Below the pieces are notes generated by a model. That model saw only the letters and a list, made by a program, of their open reading frames with translations. It was not told the DNA's origin and ran no database searches. The position numbers were made by a program, and so were the translations under genes. This document shows, piece by piece, positions 32,146 through 40,897 of a stretch of 64,000 nucleotides of DNA (within the stretch, counting starts at the first letter, position 1; every line of letters begins with the position of its first letter). The DNA is from a virus, in IMG/VR virus record IMGVR_UViG_3300042922_001182, positions 174,985-238,984 of that record. One strand, 5' to 3'.

Positions 32146-34203
32146 TTGAAACTAACGGACAGCCAGAGAGAAGACCTGGACAGGCTCTTCGAATTCGTGC
32201 TCACCCTCGTCGTCAAGGACGAGTGGCAGGCCGAGGCCAACGAGACCGTCGAGTCGGCGAGGCTGGCCTACGAGTACATGGACGCCATCCTTGGCGTGGA
32301 CGGCAGGACCGAGGCGGAGAGGCAGCTGCTTATCTCCTCGTACGTCGAGCCCAATCCCTACTACAAGAAGCTGCAGGACGACCACGGCATCTCGCCGTTC
32401 GAGGCCAGGTCGGCCAAGAACTTCCAGATCCTCAGCTACGAGCGATTCATCCTCCCGCAGGCCAGGTACGCCGTCTTCCTGGACGAGTACTACAAGGTGA
32501 TGAGGTACTTCACGGCCGTCCTCTACACGAAGGCGTTCGAGTCCGACCTCCTCTACCCCAACTTCTGCAGGCTCTACATCACGATGATGGCGATCCTCCG
32601 GTACCTGGACGCGTCCATGGACCAGACCGGCAACATCGACTTCCTGAGCTCCAGCGCCCTGGAGAACATGCTCAAGTCCCACGGCCTGGGCATCCTGACC
32701 ACCCTCCCCGCCGTGTACCAGCGGAAGGTGCTGAAGAACCTGACGGAGCTCATCCGATTCAAGGGAACGACGACCGCCATCGAGCGCATCGTGGACCTGT
32801 TCGGCTTCAGCGGCGTCTTCATCTACCGTCACTACCTCTTCAAGGACTACCCGAGAGACGAGGCGGGCGCGATCGTCGACTGGTCCTCCCCCGACATCAG
32901 GTTCCTCAAGATCCGGCACGACGCCGAGGACGTCGAGAGGGAGATCCCCGACGCGGCGTCCGACAGCTACGACTTCTTCACTGGGCGCGATCCCTACTGG
33001 CAGTGCAGCCGCGAGGAGCTGCTGGCGAAGGACTTCAACCTCCTGGCCACCAAGTACATCTCCATCGGCTCGACGCTGGACTTCGTCGGCACGGCCCTTG
33101 AGCTGTCCTACTTCAGGACGCTCATCAACCGCATCGAGACGACGGGCATCCCGGCGCACCTCCAGTTCCTCAACGAGAAGATCTCGGCGGAGGAGATCAA
33201 GGTCTACGATGCCCTCATCGCGGCGCAGATCCTCGTCACGAGGTTCCTCGGCTTCAACGATACCATCATCACGAGCGAGACCGGGGTGGCGACCGTCTAC
33301 GGGTACTCCTTCGACCAGGCCGACAAGTTCGAGATCGACGGGGTCAGCGACGTCGTCGACCCGGCCACGCTGCCGAAGGCCGACGAGCAGGCGTTCATCG
33401 AAACGTACCGGCGAAACAACATCTACCGTAGGGCCTTCGAGAGAATCACAGCAGGGACGCAGGACTACGAGACCTACAAGGAGCTCGCCAGGATCCACAA
33501 GGTGAAGTTCATCGCGCAGTACCAGTCGGCGGTCTTCGACGGCTTCGCGACGTACTCCGCGTACCTCCTCACCAGGAACCCGGACCTGCACAAGTACGTC
33601 GAGGAGGCCCTGGTGCTCACCGAGGACCAGGACGTCGACGTGGAGGCCACGAGGAACATCATCGTCGATCGGCTCTCGGAGATCGTCACCTCGCTGGACA
33701 ACTACCTCGACCTTGAGGACGGCGCGTTGAACATCTTCGCCTCGGCCAACTCGGCCCTGGTGGACCAGATCAAGGTCTACATGCGCCAGGTGGTCCAGCT
33801 GTTCAAGTCCTACACCGTGGACCTGCGCGACTTCGTCGTGACCTACATGGTGAAGGGCGACCCCTTCAACACCGGCATCCACTGGCGCGAGAGGAAGACG
33901 CTCACCTCCGAGCTCTGGAAGGCGGACGACGCCTCGGAGCACGCCTACGACAGGTTCTCCATCATCATCCCCGTACAGAGGGGCACGATCGACCACATGG
34001 TCTTCGAGGACGAGCTCTGGATCACCTCCAGGGTGCGTAAGCGAGACGACGCGGCGTTCAGCGACGACAGGACCATCACCGCCAGCACGGCGAGGGCCGA
34101 CCTGCTGCCGCTCAGCGACGACAGGAAGACCCACGGCTTCTTCCAGAGGGCGGACGGCCTGACGGGAATGCACGACACGTTCACCATCACGGTGATACCA
34201 TAA
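32146..34203 (+). CDS. Large tail/baseplate protein (gpI-like region)
   Basis: TTG 32146 is preferred over GTG 32137 because GGGGGTGA is 6 nt upstream. The 685-residue protein contains LPAVYQRKVLKNLTELIRFK then GTTTAIERIVDLFG (about residues 187-225), which matches the KGT helix of phage tail protein I and related baseplate proteins. The remaining parts are helical in the middle and beta-rich in the last 100 residues. It is followed 18 nt later by another structural-like gene. A baseplate or tail-fibre connector role is likely; the exact position is not known. No CATATTAT motif precedes it. Confidence 0.6.
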   Translation: MKLTDSQREDLDRLFEFVLTLVVKDEWQAEANETVESARLAYEYMDAILGVDGRTEAERQLLISSYVEPNPYYKKLQDDHGISPFEARSAKNFQILSYERFILPQARYAVFLDEYYKVMRYFTAVLYTKAFESDLLYPNFCRLYITMMAILRYLDASMDQTGNIDFLSSSALENMLKSHGLGILTTLPAVYQRKVLKNLTELIRFKGTTTAIERIVDLFGFSGVFIYRHYLFKDYPRDEAGAIVDWSSPDIRFLKIRHDAEDVEREIPDAASDSYDFFTGRDPYWQCSREELLAKDFNLLATKYISIGSTLDFVGTALELSYFRTLINRIETTGIPAHLQFLNEKISAEEIKVYDALIAAQILVTRFLGFNDTIITSETGVATVYGYSFDQADKFEIDGVSDVVDPATLPKADEQAFIETYRRNNIYRRAFERITAGTQDYETYKELARIHKVKFIAQYQSAVFDGFATYSAYLLTRNPDLHKYVEEALVLTEDQDVDVEATRNIIVDRLSEIVTSLDNYLDLEDGALNIFASANSALVDQIKVYMRQVVQLFKSYTVDLRDFVVTYMVKGDPFNTGIHWRERKTLTSELWKADDASEHAYDRFSIIIPVQRGTIDHMVFEDELWITSRVRKRDDAAFSDDRTITASTARADLLPLSDDRKTHGFFQRADGLTGMHDTFTITVIP

Positions 34204-34221
34204 GAAAGGAAGAGTAAAGGG

Positions 34222-35022
34222 ATGCAGAAGAAGGAGAACATCGTCGTCAAGACCTTCAAGGAGCTGCTCAAGCTCCGGGAGAAGGTCGTCGGCCTGACGG
34301 CAGAGGCGGTGGGCGCCACCGTCAGCGCCTACGAGAGGCAGCCGATGGGCGGCGCCCTGACGACCGGCCACAAGAAGAACAAGATCATCATCAGGGACGC
34401 CATCACCAACGAGATCCTCCTGGAGGACTGGCCCAACCTGATCGTGCTCCGTGGGCGCACCTACGCCCTGGAGAAGCTGTTCGCCGACCCCATCGGCGCC
34501 TCAGGCACCAACCCGGCGTACGTCAACAACCTGAACCGCAAGATCGCCCTCTTCTCGATCGGCGACGGCGGGGCCCCCTCGGCCGACCCCTTCAACCCCA
34601 CGCCCCCTGAGCCGCTGGACCAGGCGCTCGGCAACCGCATTCCGTTCAGGACGGTGGACTCCAGGGACGCGGCCACCAACCTCAGCGTCCCCGAGCAGTC
34701 GATGTACTACCAGTCCGTCGTCACCAACCTGAACGACGGCGCCCCGTACACCCTGACGAAGTACTACGCCAAGACGTTCGACGTGGCCGACCCCGAGTGG
34801 GGCCTGGACACGGCGAACAACGAGGTGTACAAGAAGATCGTCCTCCGCATCAGCGACAAGGACGCCCGCAACCTCGGCGTGAACGAGATCATGCTCATGA
34901 TCGCCGAGTGGACCGGGAGCACCTACGCGGACATCGAGGCGTACTCCATCATCACCTTCCCGACGGAGTCGCTCCTGGACCCCACGAAGCAGCTCATCAT
35001 CGAGTACTACGTCTACTCCTAG
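34222..35022 (+). CDS. Probable tail/baseplate protein
   Basis: The 266-residue protein starts at ATG 34222 behind AAGAAAGGAAGAG. It has a basic N-terminal helix, a beta-rich body with IIIRDAITNEILLEDWPNLIV (about residues 53-74) and a final ITFPTES...QLIIEYYVYS, a pattern common at the ends of phage wedge and fibre-attachment proteins. It lies directly after the gpI-like gene. The role is inferred from this linkage. Confidence 0.5.
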   Translation: MQKKENIVVKTFKELLKLREKVVGLTAEAVGATVSAYERQPMGGALTTGHKKNKIIIRDAITNEILLEDWPNLIVLRGRTYALEKLFADPIGASGTNPAYVNNLNRKIALFSIGDGGAPSADPFNPTPPEPLDQALGNRIPFRTVDSRDAATNLSVPEQSMYYQSVVTNLNDGAPYTLTKYYAKTFDVADPEWGLDTANNEVYKKIVLRISDKDARNLGVNEIMLMIAEWTGSTYADIEAYSIITFPTESLLDPTKQLIIEYYVYS

Positions 35023-35033
35023 GCGATCATCAA

Positions 35034-35046
35034 GCACATATTATAG
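35034..35046 (+). promoter_or_regulatory. Phage promoter motif abutting a hairpin
   Basis: GCACATATTATAG is an exact core match. The terminator-like hairpin at 35047 begins directly after it, so a transcript starting here would carry the hairpin at its 5' end. The next gene starts at 35102. Confidence 0.6.
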
Positions 35047-35080
35047 ACCGGCAAGCCTTCGGGCTTGCCGGTTTCCGTTT
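35047..35080 (+). terminator. Terminator-like UUCG hairpin
   Basis: ACCGGCAAGCC/GGCTTGCCGGT with TTCG loop and following TTTCCGTTTT. It can end transcripts of the tail genes and is also at the 5' end of any transcript from the motif at 35034. Confidence 0.75.
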
Positions 35081-35101
35081 TCGCCCTATAGGAGGCTAGA
35101 C

Positions 35102-35578
35102 ATGATCGCAGACATCGCCCGTCAGGACGACGTGGAGACGAAGACCCTGGTCCTCTACAGGGCCGCCATGGACTTCAAGCCCTCGCGGCACAGCATGCTC
35201 ACCCACCTCGTCGGCAAGGTGGTCAAGGATGAGGTTTACTACGTTTCCTACATGGCCCGCATGGCGGCCAAGTGGGGCGTTCAGCTCTACCTCCGCTCCT
35301 CCGAGCTGAAGATCTACAGGATCGAGGCGAGCCACGCCTACGGGTGGAGCCGACAGTACCAGAACTGGGACGAGAAGAAGCTCTGGCGGTCCGGAGAGAA
35401 GATGCCGGAGGACGGATTCACGATCGTCCGCAGCACCCGCGAGGCCTCTCGCGAGGCCCACTGCGAGCTGATCACGCCGCCGGAGCTCATCGTCCCCAAG
35501 ATGGCGATCATCACTTACGATGAGCTCTCCCCCGAAGAGACGAAGCGCTACCTCATTGATGCGTCCTACAGGTGCTAG
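35102..35578 (+). CDS. Unknown phage protein
   Basis: The 158-residue protein starts at ATG 35102 behind ATAGGAGGCTAGAC. It is basic in the middle and rich in Tyr/Trp/Arg (about residues 45-100), suggesting a folded alpha/beta domain that could bind nucleic acid. No family recognised. It is the first gene after a promoter motif and hairpin leader. Confidence 0.55.
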   Translation: MIADIARQDDVETKTLVLYRAAMDFKPSRHSMLTHLVGKVVKDEVYYVSYMARMAAKWGVQLYLRSSELKIYRIEASHAYGWSRQYQNWDEKKLWRSGEKMPEDGFTIVRSTREASREAHCELITPPELIVPKMAIITYDELSPEETKRYLIDASYRC

Positions 35579-35695
35579 CAGGGGAAGAACAAATCTTCTG
35601 AAGAGAAAGAAAAAAAACGCGGATCCGTTTGGAACCCGTGGGTTCTGGGTATGAAGGACGGGGCGAGAGGTCGCCCCCACTAGAAAGGAGGAGTC

Positions 35696-36430
35696 TTGCA
35701 GTTCCAGGTGATCAACAAAGGCACGGGTGAGGAGGTCATCCTGATAGGGGTGGAGAGCAGGGAAGAGATCTACGAACGTCTCTTCAAAATGCAGGGATTC
35801 ACTATCAACGGACTCGATGAGAATGGGTTCGACAGCAAGGTCGAGCACTTCCTCAGAAGCACGTCCAAGCTGCACAGGGACGACACCTGGTACCCCGAGG
35901 ACGAGACCCACACCGTCCCCCGGCAGGTGGCGGACGTGGTCTGGCCGAAGGGGGCCAGCGGCCCCTCGGTCCACTACAGGGTGAATGGGTCGGCGTCCGT
36001 CCGGAGGTGCTCCGTGGAGGTCTGGTACGGCTGGGCGTTCTCCTACCGGTGCCGCCCGCGCACGGGACCGCCCCCGGCCCACGCGGCCCCCGACTGGGAC
36101 CCCCTGGTGGACGCCATCGGGGCGGTGATCAACAACTCCTCCCCGCTGATGCGAGAACCGGCGGAGCCGTGGGGAGGCGTTAGCTTCCACACCCTGCTAC
36201 AGATGATCACCGGGAGGCTCCGCTTCCTCCCTAGGGGGACCAAGCAGCACGACCTATGGCCCGGGACCGAGGGCAAGCTCGTCCAGCGCCTCCGCAGCCA
36301 GGAGTTCATCGTCAGGCTGGCGGAGCGCCAGAACATCTACTACCACCTTGACAAGCAGTCGGCCACCTTCATGCGCGTCCCGGGAACGGGACGCCCGATG
36401 AGCCGCGACCAGAGAGGAGAAACAACTTGA
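35696..36430 (+). CDS. Unknown phage protein
   Basis: TTG 35696 follows AGAAAGGAGGAGTC. The 244-residue protein has a beta/alpha N-terminus and a central Pro/Arg-rich part with two nearby cysteines (RRCSVEVWYGWAFSYRC). The C-terminus is helical and basic. It overlaps the next gene by 4 nt. The 117-nt gap before it (35579-35695) has an A-rich stretch and a weak inverted repeat. Confidence 0.5.
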   Translation: MQFQVINKGTGEEVILIGVESREEIYERLFKMQGFTINGLDENGFDSKVEHFLRSTSKLHRDDTWYPEDETHTVPRQVADVVWPKGASGPSVHYRVNGSASVRRCSVEVWYGWAFSYRCRPRTGPPPAHAAPDWDPLVDAIGAVINNSSPLMREPAEPWGGVSFHTLLQMITGRLRFLPRGTKQHDLWPGTEGKLVQRLRSQEFIVRLAERQNIYYHLDKQSATFMRVPGTGRPMSRDQRGETT

Positions 36431-36825
36431 TCCGTTTCATGACCCAGGCCCAGCTCGAAGCCGACAGGGAGAACCTGCAGCCGAGCGTCTACACCTCCAT
36501 CGTCCACCGCATCGACGAGCTCGCCACCTTCGACGAAGACCCGGCCTTCCACGGGCCGATCGTCTTCCTGGAGGACAGCGACCCCCTGGACGACCTGACC
36601 GCCTTCGGGGTGAGCAAGGAGCAGCGCGGGCTGTACGGCCCCGCCATCGACGGCGTCCACCTCTACGACAACGGCCTCGTCTGGATGGCCACCTTCCTGG
36701 TCGGCGTCGGCAAGAGCGGCACCGGCTCCGGGGTGGACGTCTTCGTCCACGACACCCACCCGGCCATGAACGAGGCCGTCCGGCAGAACCTGCTGGCGAT
36801 CTACAGGAAGGCAGGCGGTCGATGA
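36427..36825 (+). CDS. Small unknown protein
   Basis: TTG 36427 overlaps the previous stop and follows AGAGGAGAAACAAC. The 132-residue product is mixed alpha/beta, with GVHLYDNGLVWMATFLVGVG as a core strand pair. It overlaps the next gene by 4 nt and belongs to the operon of GHKL ATPase B. Confidence 0.5.
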   Translation: MIRFMTQAQLEADRENLQPSVYTSIVHRIDELATFDEDPAFHGPIVFLEDSDPLDDLTAFGVSKEQRGLYGPAIDGVHLYDNGLVWMATFLVGVGKSGTGSGVDVFVHDTHPAMNEAVRQNLLAIYRKAGGR

Positions 36826-37502
36826 AGAAGACCATCGAGTTCGCGCAGGACCTCGGCGACCTGGCCCTTGAGGTGGGGCGCATGGCCCAGGACAAGGAGA
36901 ACGAGCACCGCACGGAGGACGCCAAGATCGCCATCAAGCTGGTCGAGCTCCTCCAGGCCATCGCGGCGGCCCCCACGGGCCGTCTGGAGGCGGCCTTCAA
37001 CAACATGAACGCCAAGGCTGCCCTCAAGGGCGCCTTGGCGCGTTCCAAGCACGCGATCAGGTTCGAGGAGCTCCCCCCGGAGACCACCGGGCTGATGATC
37101 GGCGCTGGTCCGCGCATGTGGACCAGCGGCTCCATGGGGGCCAACATGTACCCCTACCGCTACGACGAGAAGGGCAGATTGGTGCCCGTGTCGGAGGACG
37201 ACCGCTGGATGTTCCAGGACTCCATCGATCACGGTTTCTCCGTCATCAACCTCCTCCCCGTCGGGCCACACGGCCCCGGGATGGCTCGCACCCTGACGAC
37301 CGGGGACCTCCTCTCCGTCCTGGCCCCGGACATCCAGGTCCGCGTCGTCAGCGGGGAGCTTGAGCTCACCTGGGGGCACATGGACCAGAAGGAGGTCTAC
37401 GTCGTGGACCCGTCCGACCTGACCCAGGAGCTCCCCTGGATCCCCGACCCCTACGAGTCGGTGGACAGCTCCAACCCCGCCAAGACCAAGGAGATCACCT
37501 AG
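36822..37502 (+). CDS. Unknown protein upstream of GHKL ATPase B
   Basis: The 226-residue protein starts at ATG 36822 overlapping the previous stop. The first 90 residues are helical; the rest is mixed with a Gly/Pro-rich middle. It ends one base before the GHKL ATPase B start, so the two are probably co-translated. No family recognised. Confidence 0.5.
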   Translation: MKKTIEFAQDLGDLALEVGRMAQDKENEHRTEDAKIAIKLVELLQAIAAAPTGRLEAAFNNMNAKAALKGALARSKHAIRFEELPPETTGLMIGAGPRMWTSGSMGANMYPYRYDEKGRLVPVSEDDRWMFQDSIDHGFSVINLLPVGPHGPGMARTLTTGDLLSVLAPDIQVRVVSGELELTWGHMDQKEVYVVDPSDLTQELPWIPDPYESVDSSNPAKTKEIT

Positions 37503-37503
37503 C

Positions 37504-39468
37504 ATGACGAAGAGCACCAAGGACTACACCAAGCTCGTCAACGAGCACAAGATCCGCAGCGGCATCCGCCGCGCCTTCACCGGCGAGGTCGGCGAGGTCG
37601 TCGCCGAGCTGCTGCAGAACTCCCAGCGGGCAGGTGCCCGCACCGTGGACGCCCGCACCGAGTACGAGGGGGAACCTTCGGTCCCGCAGATGAAGGCGGC
37701 GGCCCCCAAGATGAAGGGGGGACCCATGCCCAAGAGGGCTCCCTCACCCGCGCCCATCCCCAGCGCCGCGAAGAAGGCCGGTAGCGGGGAGTGGAAGGAT
37801 CAGGCCGCCGGACGTTTCTGCTACAGCGACGACGGCCACGGCCTCTCGCGTGGTAAGGACTCTTTCCACGACCTCCTGAGCATGGGGGACAGCGGCTACG
37901 ACCGCCCCGAGGTGGAGCAGCAGCATCCCATGGGCATCGGCATCAACTCCCTTTTGGCCCTGGAGGGCGTCAAGCGTGTGGTCCTCCGCTCCAACGGCCT
38001 CCGCCTGAGCATCGACACCCACTCCTGGTGGGAGGACGAGGGGTACTACACGACCTGGGCGGACCGCGTGGAGGCGGACCCCCTACCGGTGGACGGGCTC
38101 GCCATCGAGGCCGACCTGGCCCCCGGGGTCCTCTGGGAGTTCGAGAAGTGCTTCCTCCGCTACGATCGAGGCGATAGCGCGCTCCTAGCTGTCACCGGCT
38201 ACGGCGAGGTATTCGACGCCCTCCGGATCAACGGGGTTCAGGCCGACACCGCAATCCCCTCCGCCGTCCTTCCGTTCTCGTCGGAGCCGCTGGTCGACAC
38301 CGACTTCGACGGCTCGCGCCTCCGCGTCTGGCACGTGCCGCCGGAGAACCGCTACGACTACTCCAAGAAGAGCCTCGTGAGCTGGTATGGCCAGCTCATT
38401 CCCATTCACATCGAGGCGATGCAGTACCGCCAGCGGTTCTTCTTCCACCTCCAGGTCGGCTCCGGCACCCCCGTCACCCCCAAGAGCCCCACCCGGGACT
38501 CGATCGTGAAGGACGCCAAGTGGGACAAGCTCAACCGGGCCATCGTCGACGCCCTGTTCGCCTCCGCATCCGACGAGTCCAAGGTGGAGACGTGGACCGC
38601 AAAGGCTGTAAAGGCGCTCTACCATATCGACCGCATCCGCGCCTCACGCACCCTCTTCTTCGTGGCGGCCCCCGTCGATGAAGAGGCCATCAAGAAAGCG
38701 CAAACGCACGCGCACGACGGTTCCAGCTACGACGAGCCTCCGGATCTAGAGGTCTACCGCACCAAGGAGATCAGCCAGCTGATGACCATCTCCGGCGTCG
38801 TCCGGGTGATCGGCGGCGAGGGCAAGAAGGCGAAGAAGAAGAAGGAGGAGGAGAAGGGGTTCAAGGCGGAGAACCTCGGCTGCCTGGGCTCCTTCGCGCT
38901 CCCCGAGGGGACGGTCCTCCTGACCGACCTCCAGGTTCCAGACGGCTGGGAGGGTCGCCTGTTCGACCTGGAGGTCTCCCTGGACGCCGAGCCCTTCTTC
39001 GTCTGGGCTGACGCGTCCTTCTTCCGCTCCGCCAGCTGGCGGCTCGTGCCCCGGGACCACGGGACTGCGACGGACTGGAAGCCGCTCGCCAAGGACGCGT
39101 GGTTCCTGAAGGAGGACTTCCAGTACACCTTCGGCGACGTCAAGACCAGCGCGGTGGTGCTCGACGGCAACGTCAAGCGCTTCCTGAACGAATTCGGCGA
39201 CTACCTCATCTACCTCGGCGAGGACGACCAGGACGGCCAGGAGGAGAACCACTCCGACTGCATCGCCACCGCCATCCGAGAGTTCGTCGGCAAGGACGTC
39301 ATCGAGGAGGGCTTCACGATGCACACCCTCTCCATGATGTTCAAGAAGCTCACCGGTAAGAAGCAGGAGGTCGAGAGCATCAAGGTCAATCGCGACAAGG
39401 ACGGCAACATGACCAGCATCGACGTCGTCAGCACCACCGGGACCGCGCAGACCCTGCGCGTCCTTTAG
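37504..39468 (+). CDS. GHKL (Hsp90/histidine-kinase-fold) ATPase B
   Basis: The 654-residue protein is a paralogue of 27541-29331. Bergerat motifs are ELLQNSQRA (E35, N39), DDGHGLSRG (from 109) and PMGIGINSLL (142-151). An extra 50-residue Pro/Lys-rich loop (about 53-100) separates N-box and G1. Also conserved are DTHSWWEDEGYYTTWADRV, SWYGQLIPI (about 295) and SPTRDSIV (about 330). A Lys/Glu-rich stretch near 440-455 marks a linker before the unrecognised C-terminal third. ATP binding is likely; function is unknown. Confidence 0.75.
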   Translation: MTKSTKDYTKLVNEHKIRSGIRRAFTGEVGEVVAELLQNSQRAGARTVDARTEYEGEPSVPQMKAAAPKMKGGPMPKRAPSPAPIPSAAKKAGSGEWKDQAAGRFCYSDDGHGLSRGKDSFHDLLSMGDSGYDRPEVEQQHPMGIGINSLLALEGVKRVVLRSNGLRLSIDTHSWWEDEGYYTTWADRVEADPLPVDGLAIEADLAPGVLWEFEKCFLRYDRGDSALLAVTGYGEVFDALRINGVQADTAIPSAVLPFSSEPLVDTDFDGSRLRVWHVPPENRYDYSKKSLVSWYGQLIPIHIEAMQYRQRFFFHLQVGSGTPVTPKSPTRDSIVKDAKWDKLNRAIVDALFASASDESKVETWTAKAVKALYHIDRIRASRTLFFVAAPVDEEAIKKAQTHAHDGSSYDEPPDLEVYRTKEISQLMTISGVVRVIGGEGKKAKKKKEEEKGFKAENLGCLGSFALPEGTVLLTDLQVPDGWEGRLFDLEVSLDAEPFFVWADASFFRSASWRLVPRDHGTATDWKPLAKDAWFLKEDFQYTFGDVKTSAVVLDGNVKRFLNEFGDYLIYLGEDDQDGQEENHSDCIATAIREFVGKDVIEEGFTMHTLSMMFKKLTGKKQEVESIKVNRDKDGNMTSIDVVSTTGTAQTLRVL

Positions 39469-39476
39469 CCAATCGA

Positions 39477-39502
39477 GGGAGGGGCCTGCGCCCCTCCCCC
39501 TT
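39477..39502 (+). other. Hairpin between operon genes
   Basis: GGGAGGGGC/GCCCCTCCC with a CTGC loop is followed by CCTT rather than a T-run. It lies after the GHKL ATPase B stop and before 39518, and may attenuate or process the transcript. Confidence 0.4.
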
Positions 39503-39517
39503 AGAAAAGAGGAAACC

Positions 39518-40897
39518 ATGGAAAACACCGGGCACCGCGAGGTCCAGGGGTACGAGGAGATACGCCAGGAGGCCGCGAAGGCCGACGAGCGCGGTAACGA
39601 GCTCTTTGCCCTCGCCTGGAGGCACCACGCGATCATCGAGGAGAACACGGAGGAGGGGGAGCGGGACTCCATCGGTCCGATCCTGGTCTTCCTCCCCAAG
39701 GGGGAGGAAGACAGCGACGAGGAGCTGGTCCGGATCACCGAGGACACCTTCGAGGAGCTGGTCTATGTCCCTGCGGTCAGGGCCTTCACCGGCATCATCA
39801 TCACCGGTGAGGAAGGCTTCGGGGTCGTGTTCCCCGAGGAGCGCCTGTCGCCGAGGGATGTCGAGCACCTCAAGACCGTCGCGACCGAGTACGGGGACCA
39901 GCAGGTCATCTCCCCCCTGGCGGGCTTCGGCACCCCCGAGGCCCAGGCCAAGGAGGCCCAGGACGTCATGACCCAACACCTGTTCCAGCACGGCGGCTTC
40001 TACGCCGTCGGCCCCGTCTGGACCTTCTCGAACTCTCGTAGCAAGGTCACTTACCGGGACGCCATGATCGCGGAGCGGATGACCCACGTCGTCGCCTGCG
40101 CCATCGAGGCTGGCCTCAAGGAAGGCCGGGAGGAGATCCTCAAGACGTCGGAGGCGCTGGCGCAGGCCCTCGGCTCGTACTCCTCCGTCCTCTCCAACGT
40201 CGCCATGGCCACCTTCTTCGCCCGCTTCCCGGGAGTGACCGGCGATTTCGGCCTCAAGGACAACGAGGCGTTCATCCACCTCGTGCGGAAGGTCGTCGAA
40301 GGCGGTGGCCTCTCTGTGGGGGCCGTGATCTACGCCAAGAGGGAGCTCGCCGAGCGCTCCGAGATGCAGGTCGCCGCCCTCCCGGAGGCGGTGTCGGAGG
40401 CTGGCGGCGCCGTGCCGGAGGACATGGTGCCAGTCTCCGTGACGGGCCTCGGGGCGGGCCACCACCCCCTTGACGAGGACGCGGTCGACATCCTGGAGGA
40501 GGCCGCGACGCTGATCGGCATCTCCGAGGTGATCAGCTCGTACCTGGATCAGCCCATCCTGCTCACCGCCTTCCTGTCAATGGAGCAGCTCCAATCCCTC
40601 AACCAGCGGCTCACCGGCCACATCCAGTGGCTGCAGTCCGGCTTCATGGCGGATGCCGCCGAGGCCCTGAAGGACAAAGACGAGGCCCGGCGTGGGGATC
40701 CCGATCCCATCCTGGTGCTCCAAGGCCCCAGCGGTGCCCCGATGCTCCTGACGTGCAAGTGCGTCCTGGATCGGGCGGGGATGAAGGTCGAGGGCCTCGA
40801 CAAGGTCCCCAATAAGGTCATCTACGAGATCGTCGGCATCGTGACCGACGTTGAAGAGAAAGGAAACGACGACAGTGGATCCGAATCGCAAGAGTAG
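39518..40897 (+). CDS. Unknown protein, paralogue of 40875-41780
   Basis: The 459-residue protein has an N-terminal alpha/beta part (about 1-150, with PILVFLPKGEE and FTGIIITGEEGFGVVF) and a C-terminal part homologous to the next gene: QHGGFYAVGPVW, VPVSVTGLGA...HPLDED and MLLTCKCVLDRAGM. The conserved pair of cysteines in LTCKCV could be functional. It lies downstream of GHKL ATPase B. No family was recognised. Confidence 0.55.
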   Translation: MENTGHREVQGYEEIRQEAAKADERGNELFALAWRHHAIIEENTEEGERDSIGPILVFLPKGEEDSDEELVRITEDTFEELVYVPAVRAFTGIIITGEEGFGVVFPEERLSPRDVEHLKTVATEYGDQQVISPLAGFGTPEAQAKEAQDVMTQHLFQHGGFYAVGPVWTFSNSRSKVTYRDAMIAERMTHVVACAIEAGLKEGREEILKTSEALAQALGSYSSVLSNVAMATFFARFPGVTGDFGLKDNEAFIHLVRKVVEGGGLSVGAVIYAKRELAERSEMQVAALPEAVSEAGGAVPEDMVPVSVTGLGAGHHPLDEDAVDILEEAATLIGISEVISSYLDQPILLTAFLSMEQLQSLNQRLTGHIQWLQSGFMADAAEALKDKDEARRGDPDPILVLQGPSGAPMLLTCKCVLDRAGMKVEGLDKVPNKVIYEIVGIVTDVEEKGNDDSGSESQE

